Below are positions 15,305-23,911 of a stretch of 35,617 nt of DNA, piece by piece. This DNA is from Desulfovibrio sp. (GTDB lineage Bacteria > Desulfobacterota > Desulfovibrionia > Desulfovibrionales > Desulfovibrionaceae). Location of the stretch: positions 1-35,617 of the forward strand of contig QZKZ01000089.1 of NCBI GenBank assembly GCA_004796465.1, written 5' to 3'. Both the position numbers and the translations under genes were made by a program. Within the stretch, counting starts at the first letter, position 1; each line of letters opens with the position of its first letter. Under the pieces are notes generated by a model that worked only from the letters and a program-made list of their open reading frames with translations, had not been told where the DNA came from and ran no database searches.

Positions 15305-16672
15305 ATGAAACTACGCCGATTCGCAAAAAAGTCGCTCATTGTTCCGGCCATAGCCCTGGGGGTCCTGGTCCTGGTGGTGATGGTCAAATCCAAGCAACCG
15401 CCGGAACGCACCCTGGCCGAAGAAACCGCGCGAACCGTTCGAACGGTGCCCGTGCCCGAGGCTGAGGTCATTCCCCGCGCCCTGGGCTATGGTTTGGTTG
15501 AGCCCGCCCAGAACTGGCAAGCCGTGGCCGAGGTTGGCGGCCGCATCGTGGAGATGCACCCGGACTTGGAAAAGGGCGCACTCCTGCCCGAGGGCGCGGT
15601 GCTGTTCCGCATTGATCCCGAGGAGTACGGTTTAGCCGAGACCCAGGGCCAAGCGGATGTGGCCTCGATCCAGGCCCAGCTCACCCGTTTGGAGCAAAAC
15701 GAGGTCAACCTGCGCCGGTCCTTGGCCGTGGAGCTGGAAGCCTTGGCCCTGGCCCAGGCCGAATTGGCCAGGAAACGCCAATTGGCTGAATCCGGCACTA
15801 TCGCCCAATCCGAGCTCGACGCGGAAGAGCAGATCGTCCTGGGCAAACAGACCCTGGTGCAAAACATCCGCAATGAGCTTGCCCTGATCCCCGCCGAGCA
15901 GGAGCAATTGGAAGCCCAGCTTGCCTCTGCCCAGGCCGGTCGCGCCGGAGCGGTGCTTGACGTGGAACGGACCACGGTGACCGCGCCCTTTCCCTGCAGG
16001 ATCTCGGATGTGAATGTGGAGCTCTACCAATATGCCGCGCCCAACCAAGTCCTGGCGTCGGCCTCGGACATCCGCGCCTCGGAGGTCGAGGCCCAGGTGG
16101 CCATTTCCTCCTTGCGCAGGGTGCTGACAGCGCCGGAACAACACTCTGAACTTTCGGACTTTTCCATGGATATTCTGCGCGAGTACATGGACGTCACCGC
16201 TGTGGTCCGTTTTGAACTGGGAGACAAGACCGTGGAATGGGACGCCCAATTCTCCAGGCTCAGCGATGAAGTGGACCCTGAGACCCGCACCATGGGCGTC
16301 TTCGTCACGGTCGAGGATTCCTATCTCCAAGCCGAGCCCGGGGAAAGGCCACCGCTGATCCGCAACATGTACTGCTCCGTGGAACTCAGGGGACGCCCCA
16401 CCGATCCTATGCCCGTCATCCCCCGCACAGCCCTGCACCAAGATCAAGTGTATATTGTGAACGGAGACAACCGGCTGGAACTCAGGACCGTGCACACCAA
16501 ATTCGAGCAGGGTGGTTTGGCCGCCATAAGCTCAGGTCTGGAACCAGGGGAGTTGGTGGTGGTCACCGACCTGATTCCTGCGGTGGAGGGCATGCTTCTG
16601 AGTCCGGTCATGGATGACGAACTGCTTGAGGCTCTTCTACTCGAAGCCGCAGGGGAGGCATCCATCCGATGA
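15305..16672 (+). CDS. RND efflux periplasmic adaptor (membrane fusion protein)
   Basis: 455 residues. An N-terminal membrane anchor (about 11-28, LIVPAIALGVLVLVVMV) holds it in the inner membrane. A lipoyl-like half (NWQAVAEVGGRIVEMHPDLEKGALL), a long alpha-helical hairpin (about 115-220, rich in Leu, Gln, Glu, Ala), the second lipoyl half (TTVTAPFPCRISDVNV) and a beta-barrel region follow, as in HlyD/AcrA proteins. It connects the RND permease to an outer membrane channel; no TolC-like gene is present here. AAGGA precedes the ATG at 15305. The last four bases overlap the permease start (ATGA), so they are coupled. Confidence 0.92.
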   Translation: MKLRRFAKKSLIVPAIALGVLVLVVMVKSKQPPERTLAEETARTVRTVPVPEAEVIPRALGYGLVEPAQNWQAVAEVGGRIVEMHPDLEKGALLPEGAVLFRIDPEEYGLAETQGQADVASIQAQLTRLEQNEVNLRRSLAVELEALALAQAELARKRQLAESGTIAQSELDAEEQIVLGKQTLVQNIRNELALIPAEQEQLEAQLASAQAGRAGAVLDVERTTVTAPFPCRISDVNVELYQYAAPNQVLASASDIRASEVEAQVAISSLRRVLTAPEQHSELSDFSMDILREYMDVTAVVRFELGDKTVEWDAQFSRLSDEVDPETRTMGVFVTVEDSYLQAEPGERPPLIRNMYCSVELRGRPTDPMPVIPRTALHQDQVYIVNGDNRLELRTVHTKFEQGGLAAISSGLEPGELVVVTDLIPAVEGMLLSPVMDDELLEALLLEAAGEASIR

Positions 16673-19600
16673 GTTCGACACCTTCCAATCCCATGGACCG
16701 ATTCAGCGGCCTGCGCGGCATGCTGGCTTGGTTTGCGTCCCATCCCACTGCAGCCAATTTGCTCATGCTCATATTCCTGGGCATGGGATTTTTGACCCTT
16801 TCCGACCTCAAGCGGGAAACCTTTCCTGATTTCTCGTCCTCTGAAGTCCAGATTCAGGCCTCCTACCCCGGCGCTTCCGCCGAGGACGTGGAAAACGCCA
16901 TCTGCGAACGCATTGAAGACAGTTTGGACGGCATTGAGAACTTGGAGGAAATCACTTCGGAAGCACGCGAAGGCGTGGGCATTGTTGTGGCCGAGATGAG
17001 CGACGGTGGCGATATCGCCCGTTTCCTCGACGACATCAAAAGTGAAGTGGACGCGATCAATGATTTTCCCGAGGACGTGGACACTCCCGTGATCAGCGAA
17101 CAGGGACGCATGGACTTGGTTTGCGCCGTGGCCGTGTCCGGCCCCATGAGCACGCCGCACCTCAAGGATTATTGCGAGGCCCTCAAGGATCGGCTGCTCT
17201 CCCAAGCCAATGTTTCCCAAGTCCAAATCGTTGGTTTCGCGGACAGGCAAATCCGCATTGAACTCTCGGCCGAGATCCTGATGCAGCTCGGTTTGTCCGT
17301 GCAGTCCGTGGCCGAGGCCGTGGCCGCACAATCCGTGGACTTGCCTGCCGGAACCTTGGAGACCACGGACCGGGACATCCTGCTCCGCTTTTCCGATGAG
17401 CGGCGCACAGTGCACGAATTCGAAGACTTGGTTGTGGTGGCCGCATCCTCGGGCGCTGAGCTTCGGCTCGGGGACATCGCGACCATCACCGACACCTTTT
17501 CCAGTGATGAGCATTACTACCAGTTCAACGGCCGCAATGCAGGCATGCTGCTCATCAACAAATCCAAGCAGGAAGACGCCCTTGAGGTCATGGACTCGGT
17601 CCAGGCCTTTATTGACAAGGAGCAGCTCACCGCCCCGCCCGATGTGGAATACGTCATCACCTACAACATCTCCAAGGTGGTGCGCGACAGGCTGAACCTG
17701 CTCACGGAAAACGGAATCATGGGTTTGATCCTCGTGTTCCTGGCCATGTGGCTGTTCTTTGCCCTGCGCTTTTCCTTTTGGGTGGCCATGGGCTTGCCCG
17801 TCTCATTCATGGGCGCTTTCTTTTTCATGCAGGCCACGGGCTTTTCCCTGAACATGCTGACCATGGTCGGCCTGCTTCTGGCCTTGGGCCTGCTCATGGA
17901 CGACGCCATCGTGATTTCGGAAAACGTGGCTCTGCGGCTCAGCCGAGGCGACACTCCGCTCAAAGCCGCGGTCAACGGTACAGCCGAGGTCTTTGGCGGT
18001 GTCATGTCCTCCTTTCTGACCACCCTGTTCATCTTCGGCTCCATTGCCGCGCTCATTGAAGGCAACATCGGCAAGGTCATGTGGGTCATGCCCGTGGTGC
18101 TGATCATGACCCTGTCCGTGAGCCTGGTTGAGGCCTTTCTCATCCTGCCCAATCACCTGGCCCACTCCCTCAAGGGCGTGGACCCGGAGAACTCGGGCCG
18201 GCTCCGGAACACCATCAACCGGATGATGGATTTTACGCGGGAAAAGGTGGTGGGCAGCTTTGCCGACTGGGCCATTTCCTGGCGCTACCTGTTCATGGGC
18301 CTGACCATTGCCGCATTCCTGTCCTCCATGGCCATGCTCGCCGGAGGCGTACTCAAGACCACGGCTTTTCCCGAGATTGACGGTGACGTGCTCCAGGCGC
18401 GCATTCTCCTGCCCCAAGGCACGCCTTTTGAGCGGACCCAGGAAGTGGCCGAGCATGTGATAGCAGCCCTGGAAAGGGTCAACGAGACCCTGACCCCTGA
18501 CCAGCCCTTGGACGAGAACGGCGACCACATGGACCTGGTCCAGGACATCTCCGTGCGGTACAGCCACAATGAGGACGCTTATGAGTCCGGCGACCACCTG
18601 GCCACGGTCATTGCCGACTTGTTGGGCGCGGAGGTGCGCCAGGGACAGCTCGCGGCGGTCAACGCCCTGTGGCGCGAGGAAGTGGGCGAAGTCGAGGATG
18701 TGATCGCCATCGGCTTCAAACAGCCGACCATTGGCCCAGCAGGCCTAGCCATCAACATCCGCCTCACGGGCCAGGACCTGGGCAGGGTCAAGGCTGCTTC
18801 CCTGGAGCTCATGGACTGGCTGAACGGCTTTCCCGGCGTGGTCGACCTTATGGATGACCTCAGGCCGGGAAAACCCGAGATTCGGGTGGAAATGCGGCCT
18901 GGCGGTTTGTCCTTTGGGATGAACGCGGCTCAAGTGGCGTCTCAGCTCCGCGCTGCTTTCCAGGGGGTGACCGCCACCGAGGTCCAGTACCAGGGTGAAT
19001 CCTTTGAAGTGGAAGTACGCTTGGCCCAGGAAGACCAAAACAACCTGGCGGACTTGGAGTACTTCTACCTGCGTACGCCTTCGGGAGACAGCATGCCGCT
19101 TTCCGCCGTGGCCACATTGACCGAGGGCCGGGGGTACTCGCGTATTGCCCGCATCGACTCCCAGCGCACCGTGACCATACGTGGCGACGTGGACACGCGC
19201 ATTGCCAATGCGGACCAAATCATCAGCCGCACCAGGAACGAATTCCTGCCCGAGCTGTTGGAACGCTATCCCGATGTAACCACCAGCTTGGAGGGCCAAG
19301 CCTCTGAAGGCTCCCAAACCGGACAATCCCTGCTTCGCGCCATGCTCATCGGGATTTTCGGCGTGTTCATCCTGTTGTCCCTGCAATTCAAAAGCTATGT
19401 TGAACCCTTTGTGGTCATCTCGGTGATTCCCCTTGCCCTGATCGGCGTGGTCTGGGGGCACTTGGCCATGGGCCTGGACCTTTCCATGCCGTCGATCATG
19501 GGCTTTGTGTCCTTGGCCGGGGTCGTGGTCAACGACTCGATCTTGGTGGTGCTGTACATCAAACAACGCCGGAGCTTGGGCGACGACGCCCGTCAGGCCG

Positions 19601-19836
19601 CGGCAGCTGCTTCGCGCCGCCGGTTCCGGCCCGTGCTGCTGACTTCATTGACCACCATTGTGGGCTTGGTGCCCTTGCTGCTGGAGCGCAGCCTCCAGGC
19701 GCAGATCCTGATCCCCCTCGCCGCCAGCCTGGTCTTTGGCCTGCTGGCCACCACCGTCCTGGTGCTGTTCACCATCCCCTCGCTGTATTGCATCTTGGAC
19801 GATTTCGGACTGGCCAGGAAAGTGGAACGCTCATAG
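16669..19836 (+). CDS. RND efflux transporter permease
   Basis: 1055 residues, full length for the AcrB/HAE family. It shows the standard plan: first membrane helix (NLLMLIFLGMGFLTL), periplasmic porter loop with FPDFSSSEVQIQASYPGASAEDVE, a group of helices including the proton-relay Asp pair (GLLMDDAIVISENV) in helix four, a second porter loop and helices 7-12 ending near DDFGLARKVERS. Proton-driven export of small molecules from the inner membrane or periplasm is expected; the substrate is not readable from sequence. The ATG overlaps the adaptor stop codon. A strong hairpin after the stop ends the TetR-adaptor-permease operon. Confidence 0.95.
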   Translation: MSSTPSNPMDRFSGLRGMLAWFASHPTAANLLMLIFLGMGFLTLSDLKRETFPDFSSSEVQIQASYPGASAEDVENAICERIEDSLDGIENLEEITSEAREGVGIVVAEMSDGGDIARFLDDIKSEVDAINDFPEDVDTPVISEQGRMDLVCAVAVSGPMSTPHLKDYCEALKDRLLSQANVSQVQIVGFADRQIRIELSAEILMQLGLSVQSVAEAVAAQSVDLPAGTLETTDRDILLRFSDERRTVHEFEDLVVVAASSGAELRLGDIATITDTFSSDEHYYQFNGRNAGMLLINKSKQEDALEVMDSVQAFIDKEQLTAPPDVEYVITYNISKVVRDRLNLLTENGIMGLILVFLAMWLFFALRFSFWVAMGLPVSFMGAFFFMQATGFSLNMLTMVGLLLALGLLMDDAIVISENVALRLSRGDTPLKAAVNGTAEVFGGVMSSFLTTLFIFGSIAALIEGNIGKVMWVMPVVLIMTLSVSLVEAFLILPNHLAHSLKGVDPENSGRLRNTINRMMDFTREKVVGSFADWAISWRYLFMGLTIAAFLSSMAMLAGGVLKTTAFPEIDGDVLQARILLPQGTPFERTQEVAEHVIAALERVNETLTPDQPLDENGDHMDLVQDISVRYSHNEDAYESGDHLATVIADLLGAEVRQGQLAAVNALWREEVGEVEDVIAIGFKQPTIGPAGLAINIRLTGQDLGRVKAASLELMDWLNGFPGVVDLMDDLRPGKPEIRVEMRPGGLSFGMNAAQVASQLRAAFQGVTATEVQYQGESFEVEVRLAQEDQNNLADLEYFYLRTPSGDSMPLSAVATLTEGRGYSRIARIDSQRTVTIRGDVDTRIANADQIISRTRNEFLPELLERYPDVTTSLEGQASEGSQTGQSLLRAMLIGIFGVFILLSLQFKSYVEPFVVISVIPLALIGVVWGHLAMGLDLSMPSIMGFVSLAGVVVNDSILVVLYIKQRRSLGDDARQAAAAASRRRFRPVLLTSLTTIVGLVPLLLERSLQAQILIPLAASLVFGLLATTVLVLFTIPSLYCILDDFGLARKVERS

Positions 19837-19854
19837 GACTTCCACCATCAACAA

Positions 19855-19895
19855 AGCCGCCCCAGTCACATGACTCGGGGCGGCTCTTCTCATTT
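19855..19895 (+). terminator. Rho-independent terminator of the RND operon
   Basis: AGCCGCCCC/GGGGCGGCT stem with inner AGTCA/TGACT pairs and a one-base bulge, then CTTCTCATTTT. It lies between convergent genes and may also act weakly on the minus strand. Confidence 0.8.
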
Positions 19896-19903
19896 TCCCC
19901 AAT

Positions 19904-22900
19904 TTATTCGATGCCGAACCGCGCTGCTTCCTCGGGGAGTTCAGTGCGCAGCACGTCGAAATCCACATACTGGTACAACACGGTGAATTGGGTGATCAGC
20001 GAGGCCAGTTCCGGGTCCGTATCAGCATAAAATTGCCAGGAACGCTGAAAGTCCTCGCGGATGGCTGTGGGCGTGTTCTCCACTTCCTGGCGCAGGATCA
20101 CGTCGCACTGGTCTTTACCGTTGTCGTCAAGGTCTTCGCGCAAGCGGCCCAGTTCGATCATGCGCTCCACGTTCCAGGCTTTGAGTTCGGCCAGGTCCGA
20201 CCAGAGGTGGTCGCTGGGTTCGGGTTTGTCCTCCAGAATGAGGACCACGGCTTCCAAGGCCTCCACGTAAATATCCCCGGCAGCCATGCCGATCTCCACC
20301 GAGGTCAGGGAGTCCGAGGGCAAGGAGCTGGTGGCGTTGTCCGGGGAGGCGTCGCGGCCCAGGGCTTCGCGCGGAGCGGCCTGCGAATCAATCATGGCCA
20401 AGCGGAAGCCCACGGCAAAATCGCGGGTGTCCGGGGGAAAATGGATGCGGTTGGCAAAGCGGACCGTGGAAATGGGGTTGAACCAGCTCCCTCCGCGCAG
20501 CACCCGATCGCTGTCCGGCGATCCCCGGTACAAGGGGTTGCGCTCGGGCAAACCGCTGTTGTCTTCAGCATAGGCGTCCGCAGTCCATTCCCAGACATTG
20601 CCCAGCATGTCGCCCACACCAAATCCGTTTGCCTTGAATGACCCCACTGGTGCGGACGCAATATACTGATCCATGCAGGGTTCCGGCTCCCAGGCCAAAG
20701 ACAGGCCCGTGGCGCTGCTCATGTCGTAGACCGAGGCCCACCGGCAGGCGTCTTCCCGGTCCGCTTCCCACGGAGTCGCCCCGGCTTCCCCGGCCCTGGC
20801 CGCATATTCCCACTGGGCCTCGGTGGGCAGTGTGAAGTCCAGGCTGGGGTAAGCCTGCGACAACCACTGGGCATAGCGCACGGCGTCCTCGTAACTCACC
20901 TTGACCGCGGGTTGCTCAGGCTCGTTTAAGGCGGCCTCACGGTAGGAGCCGCTGTCGTGGCCGGAGTCGGCAACCGCGTACTCGGCATTGCTCGTCTCGT
21001 ACCGGGCCAACCAAAAGCCGTCGATGCACACATGGTGGGGCGTTTCATCCTCATTGCGGCCCGCTTCCTGAACCGGGCTGCCCATGGTGAAACAGCCACC
21101 GGGTATCCAGACAAACTCCATGGAGGTATTGGCTTGCTCCACCCAGGTGTCGCCCGCCTTGGGCGCGCTACGGGGCAAGGAATCCCCGGGCATAGGCGTG
21201 GAAAACGCGGGCTGTTCCCCTTCTCCGGATTCCGGCTCTTGCCCTGCCTCTTGGGTTCCGTTCACAACGCCGACCTGTTCGACTTGAACAGGTTCTTGTT
21301 CCGGTGTTCCTTCACCTGAAAACATCTCCGGCCCCAGAAAGTACGCTACTCCTACGAGAGCAAATATTGCCGTTGCAAGAACCAAAAGCCAGGGCCGGGG
21401 GGACCTAGGCGTGGACTCGTTCTCCAGGGTGAAGGGCGTGCGTTCCGAGGATGGCGCGGAAGGTTCCCTGCTGGGCGCGGTAGGTTCCGGCTCGGGCTCC
21501 GGTACGGGTTCCAGCGACGGTTCCGGAACTGGTTCCGGCGATGGTTCTGGAGCTGGGGCGGGCAGATCTTCGGGAATGCGGTCGGGAGCCACGAATCGCA
21601 ACAGTTCCAAAAGGCCCGCTGGGGTCAGGGGCACGACCTGGTGGTTCCTGAGGCCCACGGGCAAGTCCTCAATGGCCATGCCCTGGGCCAGTACCGTGAC
21701 CAGGTTGCCTTGCTTGCGGCCCGAGCGCTTCTCGTTGAGGAACATGCCCCACTCGGCCTCGACCCAGGACGACTCCACGTTCTCGCGGCTGGAGCCCACC
21801 ACCACGAAATGTTCGCAGTCCTCCACGGCTTGGTCAATGACCCGCCGGTATTCCGCCTCGCTCACCTCGGGGATGGCCAACTCGCTTAAAAAGGCCCTGA
21901 TCCCACGGCTTTCCAAAAAGTCATACACCTGCCGGGCATGGGCAAGGTCCGCGCTCTTTTTACACAGAAACACTTCCCAGCCCGAGGCCCCGGCGTGGCT
22001 CAGCAGCGCCGCCTCAAAGGCTCCGATGTCCTGGTAACGGTCCTGGGGCCGTACGGCCAGAGCCTTTTCCAAGGCCGAGCACAAGGCCTCGCCCGCTCCA
22101 ACATCCTTACTGCTACAGGCAAGCTCGTCGTCCTCGCGTCTGCCGGGCGCTTCGGGCGGCGCATGGCCCGTGAGCAAGTAGTACAGGGTCGCGCCCGAGG
22201 CGTAGACATCGCTCCAGGGGCCGATCTCGCCATGGCTGTGGTACTGTTCATAGGGCGAAAATCCGGGGGTGAGGAACACGGACAGCCCCCGGCTGTGCTC
22301 GCCCACTGCCTGGCGCGCCGCGCCGAAATCGAGCAGGATGGGCGCGCCGTCCCTGGTCAGATAGATGTTGTGGGGTTTGACGTCGCGGTGCAGGAAACCC
22401 TGGGCGTGGACCTGTTTGAGACCCATCAGCACAGGCAAGATCACGTCCACGGCCCGCCTTTCCGGCAAGCGGCCCCCGGCCCGGCGCACGTGCTCGACCA
22501 GGTTCTCGCCCTCGTAATAATCCATGACCAAGTAGGCCGTGCTGTTGGCTTCAAAGAAATCCAGCACGCGCACCACGTTGGGATGGCGGAACTTGGCCAG
22601 GGTGCGGGCCTCGGCCAGGAATTTTTTCAGGCCGTACTCAAAGGATGCTCCGTCCTCGGAGCTGTGGGGAACCACAGTGGACCTGTCCGCGTCGCGGCCC
22701 GCAGCCTCCCGGGGCAAATACTCCTTCACGGCCACGGCCACTTGGAGCACCGTGTCCCAGGCCAGGTAGGTCAGGCCGAAACCACCGGGGCGGCCCAGCA
22801 GACGGCCGGTGAGATATTTGTTGTTCAGCAGGGTGCCGTAGGGCAGGGCGAGGGGGCCGGGACCCGCGGAAGCATCAAATCCGCAGGCCGGACATACGTC

Positions 22901-22939
22901 ATTGCCGCCCTTTTCCCCAAAGCATCCCGGACACAACAT
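19904..22939 (-). CDS. Ser/Thr kinase-TIR-SUMF-like transmembrane protein with an unnamed C-terminal domain
   Basis: 1011 residues. Order: zinc ribbon (Cys3, 6, 16, 19); protein kinase (about 40-315) with glycine loop GRPGGFG, Lys72 in VAVKEY, HRDVKPHN (184-191) and DFG (204-206), all intact; TIR domain (321-438, WEVFLCKKSAD.. SSWVEAEWGMF with the conserved Trp and a Glu in the catalytic position); Pro/Glu-rich linker (458-505); one membrane helix (517-535); SUMF/formylglycine-generating-enzyme-like domain (about 605-850: GGCFTMGS, TLPTEAQWEYAARAG, GNVWEWT, RVLRGGSW); and residues ~880-1011, an unnamed helical domain that matches the lipoprotein at 2733-3335. Kinase and TIR should face the cytoplasm, SUMF and the last domain the periplasm. 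The SUMF part has FNPISTVRF where true FGEs have two Cys, so it is probably non-catalytic. AAGGGAG precedes the ATG. It follows cheB-cheR on the same strand by 108 bases. Confidence 0.93.
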   Translation of the reverse strand: MLCPGCFGEKGGNDVCPACGFDASAGPGPLALPYGTLLNNKYLTGRLLGRPGGFGLTYLAWDTVLQVAVAVKEYLPREAAGRDADRSTVVPHSSEDGASFEYGLKKFLAEARTLAKFRHPNVVRVLDFFEANSTAYLVMDYYEGENLVEHVRRAGGRLPERRAVDVILPVLMGLKQVHAQGFLHRDVKPHNIYLTRDGAPILLDFGAARQAVGEHSRGLSVFLTPGFSPYEQYHSHGEIGPWSDVYASGATLYYLLTGHAPPEAPGRREDDELACSSKDVGAGEALCSALEKALAVRPQDRYQDIGAFEAALLSHAGASGWEVFLCKKSADLAHARQVYDFLESRGIRAFLSELAIPEVSEAEYRRVIDQAVEDCEHFVVVGSSRENVESSWVEAEWGMFLNEKRSGRKQGNLVTVLAQGMAIEDLPVGLRNHQVVPLTPAGLLELLRFVAPDRIPEDLPAPAPEPSPEPVPEPSLEPVPEPEPEPTAPSREPSAPSSERTPFTLENESTPRSPRPWLLVLATAIFALVGVAYFLGPEMFSGEGTPEQEPVQVEQVGVVNGTQEAGQEPESGEGEQPAFSTPMPGDSLPRSAPKAGDTWVEQANTSMEFVWIPGGCFTMGSPVQEAGRNEDETPHHVCIDGFWLARYETSNAEYAVADSGHDSGSYREAALNEPEQPAVKVSYEDAVRYAQWLSQAYPSLDFTLPTEAQWEYAARAGEAGATPWEADREDACRWASVYDMSSATGLSLAWEPEPCMDQYIASAPVGSFKANGFGVGDMLGNVWEWTADAYAEDNSGLPERNPLYRGSPDSDRVLRGGSWFNPISTVRFANRIHFPPDTRDFAVGFRLAMIDSQAAPREALGRDASPDNATSSLPSDSLTSVEIGMAAGDIYVEALEAVVLILEDKPEPSDHLWSDLAELKAWNVERMIELGRLREDLDDNGKDQCDVILRQEVENTPTAIREDFQRSWQFYADTDPELASLITQFTVLYQYVDFDVLRTELPEEAARFGIE

Positions 22940-22949
22940 GGAGTGGCTC

Positions 22950-23044
22950 CCTTGCCTGATCCCAATGAATGCTTCCCCTTACCCAGGCTCGAATTCCGTG
23001 TAAAGCAAACCGGATTCCAGGCGGTAGCCCCAATCCAGGCAAGG
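22950..23044 (-). promoter_or_regulatory. Inverted repeat in the leader of the kinase-TIR gene that covers part of its Shine-Dalgarno site
   Basis: Perfect 9-base arms CCTTGCCTG (22950-22958) and CAGGCAAGG (23036-23044). In the minus-strand mRNA the upstream arm comes just after the cheR stop and the downstream arm ends within the AAGGGAG ribosome binding site (22947-22953). Pairing would hide that site. No T-run that would indicate termination is seen. Confidence 0.4.
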
Positions 23045-23047
23045 CAG

Positions 23048-23911
23048 CTACTTGATTGGCGTGTGCTTGCGGTACACCGTGGCAGCGCCCAGGTGCGCGG
23101 GTTCAAAAAGATTGCCCACACCGTAGAGGTTCTCGGCGCTGCCGATGATCAGCATGCCCTGGCCGGACAAAGAGTCGTGGAGCCGGGTAAGGATGGTCTT
23201 TTTGGTCCGGGTGTCAAAGTAGATCAGCACATTGCGGCAAAATATCAGATCAAAAACACCGAATGTGCCGAAGGGACTGAGCAGGTTCACCTTGCGAAAC
23301 TCGACCATGTCCCGCAAATTATCTTGGATTTTCCACTCATCCCCATCCCGGACGAAATACTTTTGCCTGGAGTCCTCGGACAAGCCCCGGCACATTTCCA
23401 TCTCGCTGAACACCCCACGTCTCGCCTGGTCAATGACCTTGGCCGAGATGTCTGTGGCCAGCAAAGAAAAATCGCTGAGCGACACACCCGGAACCATGCC
23501 GGCCAGCACAAATTCCCGGATGATGATGGCCAGGCTGTAGGCTTCCTGTCCCGTGGACGAGCCGGCTGACCAGATGCGCACGGGCCTGTTCTCGCCCTTC
23601 ACCCGCCGCCGGACCACTTCCTTGGCCAATCCAAGCAAGATGGTGTCACGAAAGGCGTCAAAGGGATGGTTGTCGCGAAAGAACGAGGTCTCGTTGGTGG
23701 TGATGGCTGCAATGATTTGTTCCTGCAGCTCAATGGAGGGGTTTTCCACCAACAACTCGGCGAAGGCCGCGAAGTCTCCACCCGCGCGCTCCACAACGAG
23801 CTTTTCCAAGCGCTGCCGCACCAAATAGTGCTTGTCATCGGGAATGAACAATCCGCACAGGCGGTGCACAAAATCACGCACCTGGTGAAAGGTGGGCATG
23901 GACAGTTCCAT
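23048..23911 (-). CDS. cheR: Chemoreceptor methyltransferase CheR
   Basis: 287 residues, the usual CheR length. The N-terminal helical domain (about 1-75) carries LCGLFIPDDKHYLVRQRLEKL and ends with the family signature TTNETSFFRD; the catalytic domain has the SAM-binding GSSTGQEAYSLAI, LATDIS, and FDLIFCRNVLIYFD followed by SENLYG. It methylates glutamates on chemoreceptors using S-adenosylmethionine, opposing CheB. Its ATG follows the cheB TAA with no gap, and GGAG is placed in front of the stop, so cheB and cheR are one unit. The kinase-TIR gene comes next on the same strand. Confidence 0.95.
   Translation of the reverse strand: MELSMPTFHQVRDFVHRLCGLFIPDDKHYLVRQRLEKLVVERAGGDFAAFAELLVENPSIELQEQIIAAITTNETSFFRDNHPFDAFRDTILLGLAKEVVRRRVKGENRPVRIWSAGSSTGQEAYSLAIIIREFVLAGMVPGVSLSDFSLLATDISAKVIDQARRGVFSEMEMCRGLSEDSRQKYFVRDGDEWKIQDNLRDMVEFRKVNLLSPFGTFGVFDLIFCRNVLIYFDTRTKKTILTRLHDSLSGQGMLIIGSAENLYGVGNLFEPAHLGAATVYRKHTPIK

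Noticed and set aside
21411-21570. Short repeats considered as a CRISPR or tandem array
   Set aside because: They encode the Pro/Glu-rich linker of the kinase-TIR protein; the units are degenerate codon-level repeats without spacers.
21938-23569. 543-codon open frame opposite the kinase-TIR and cheR genes
   Set aside because: It spans two real genes and their spacer antisense, as only a codon-bias artefact would.
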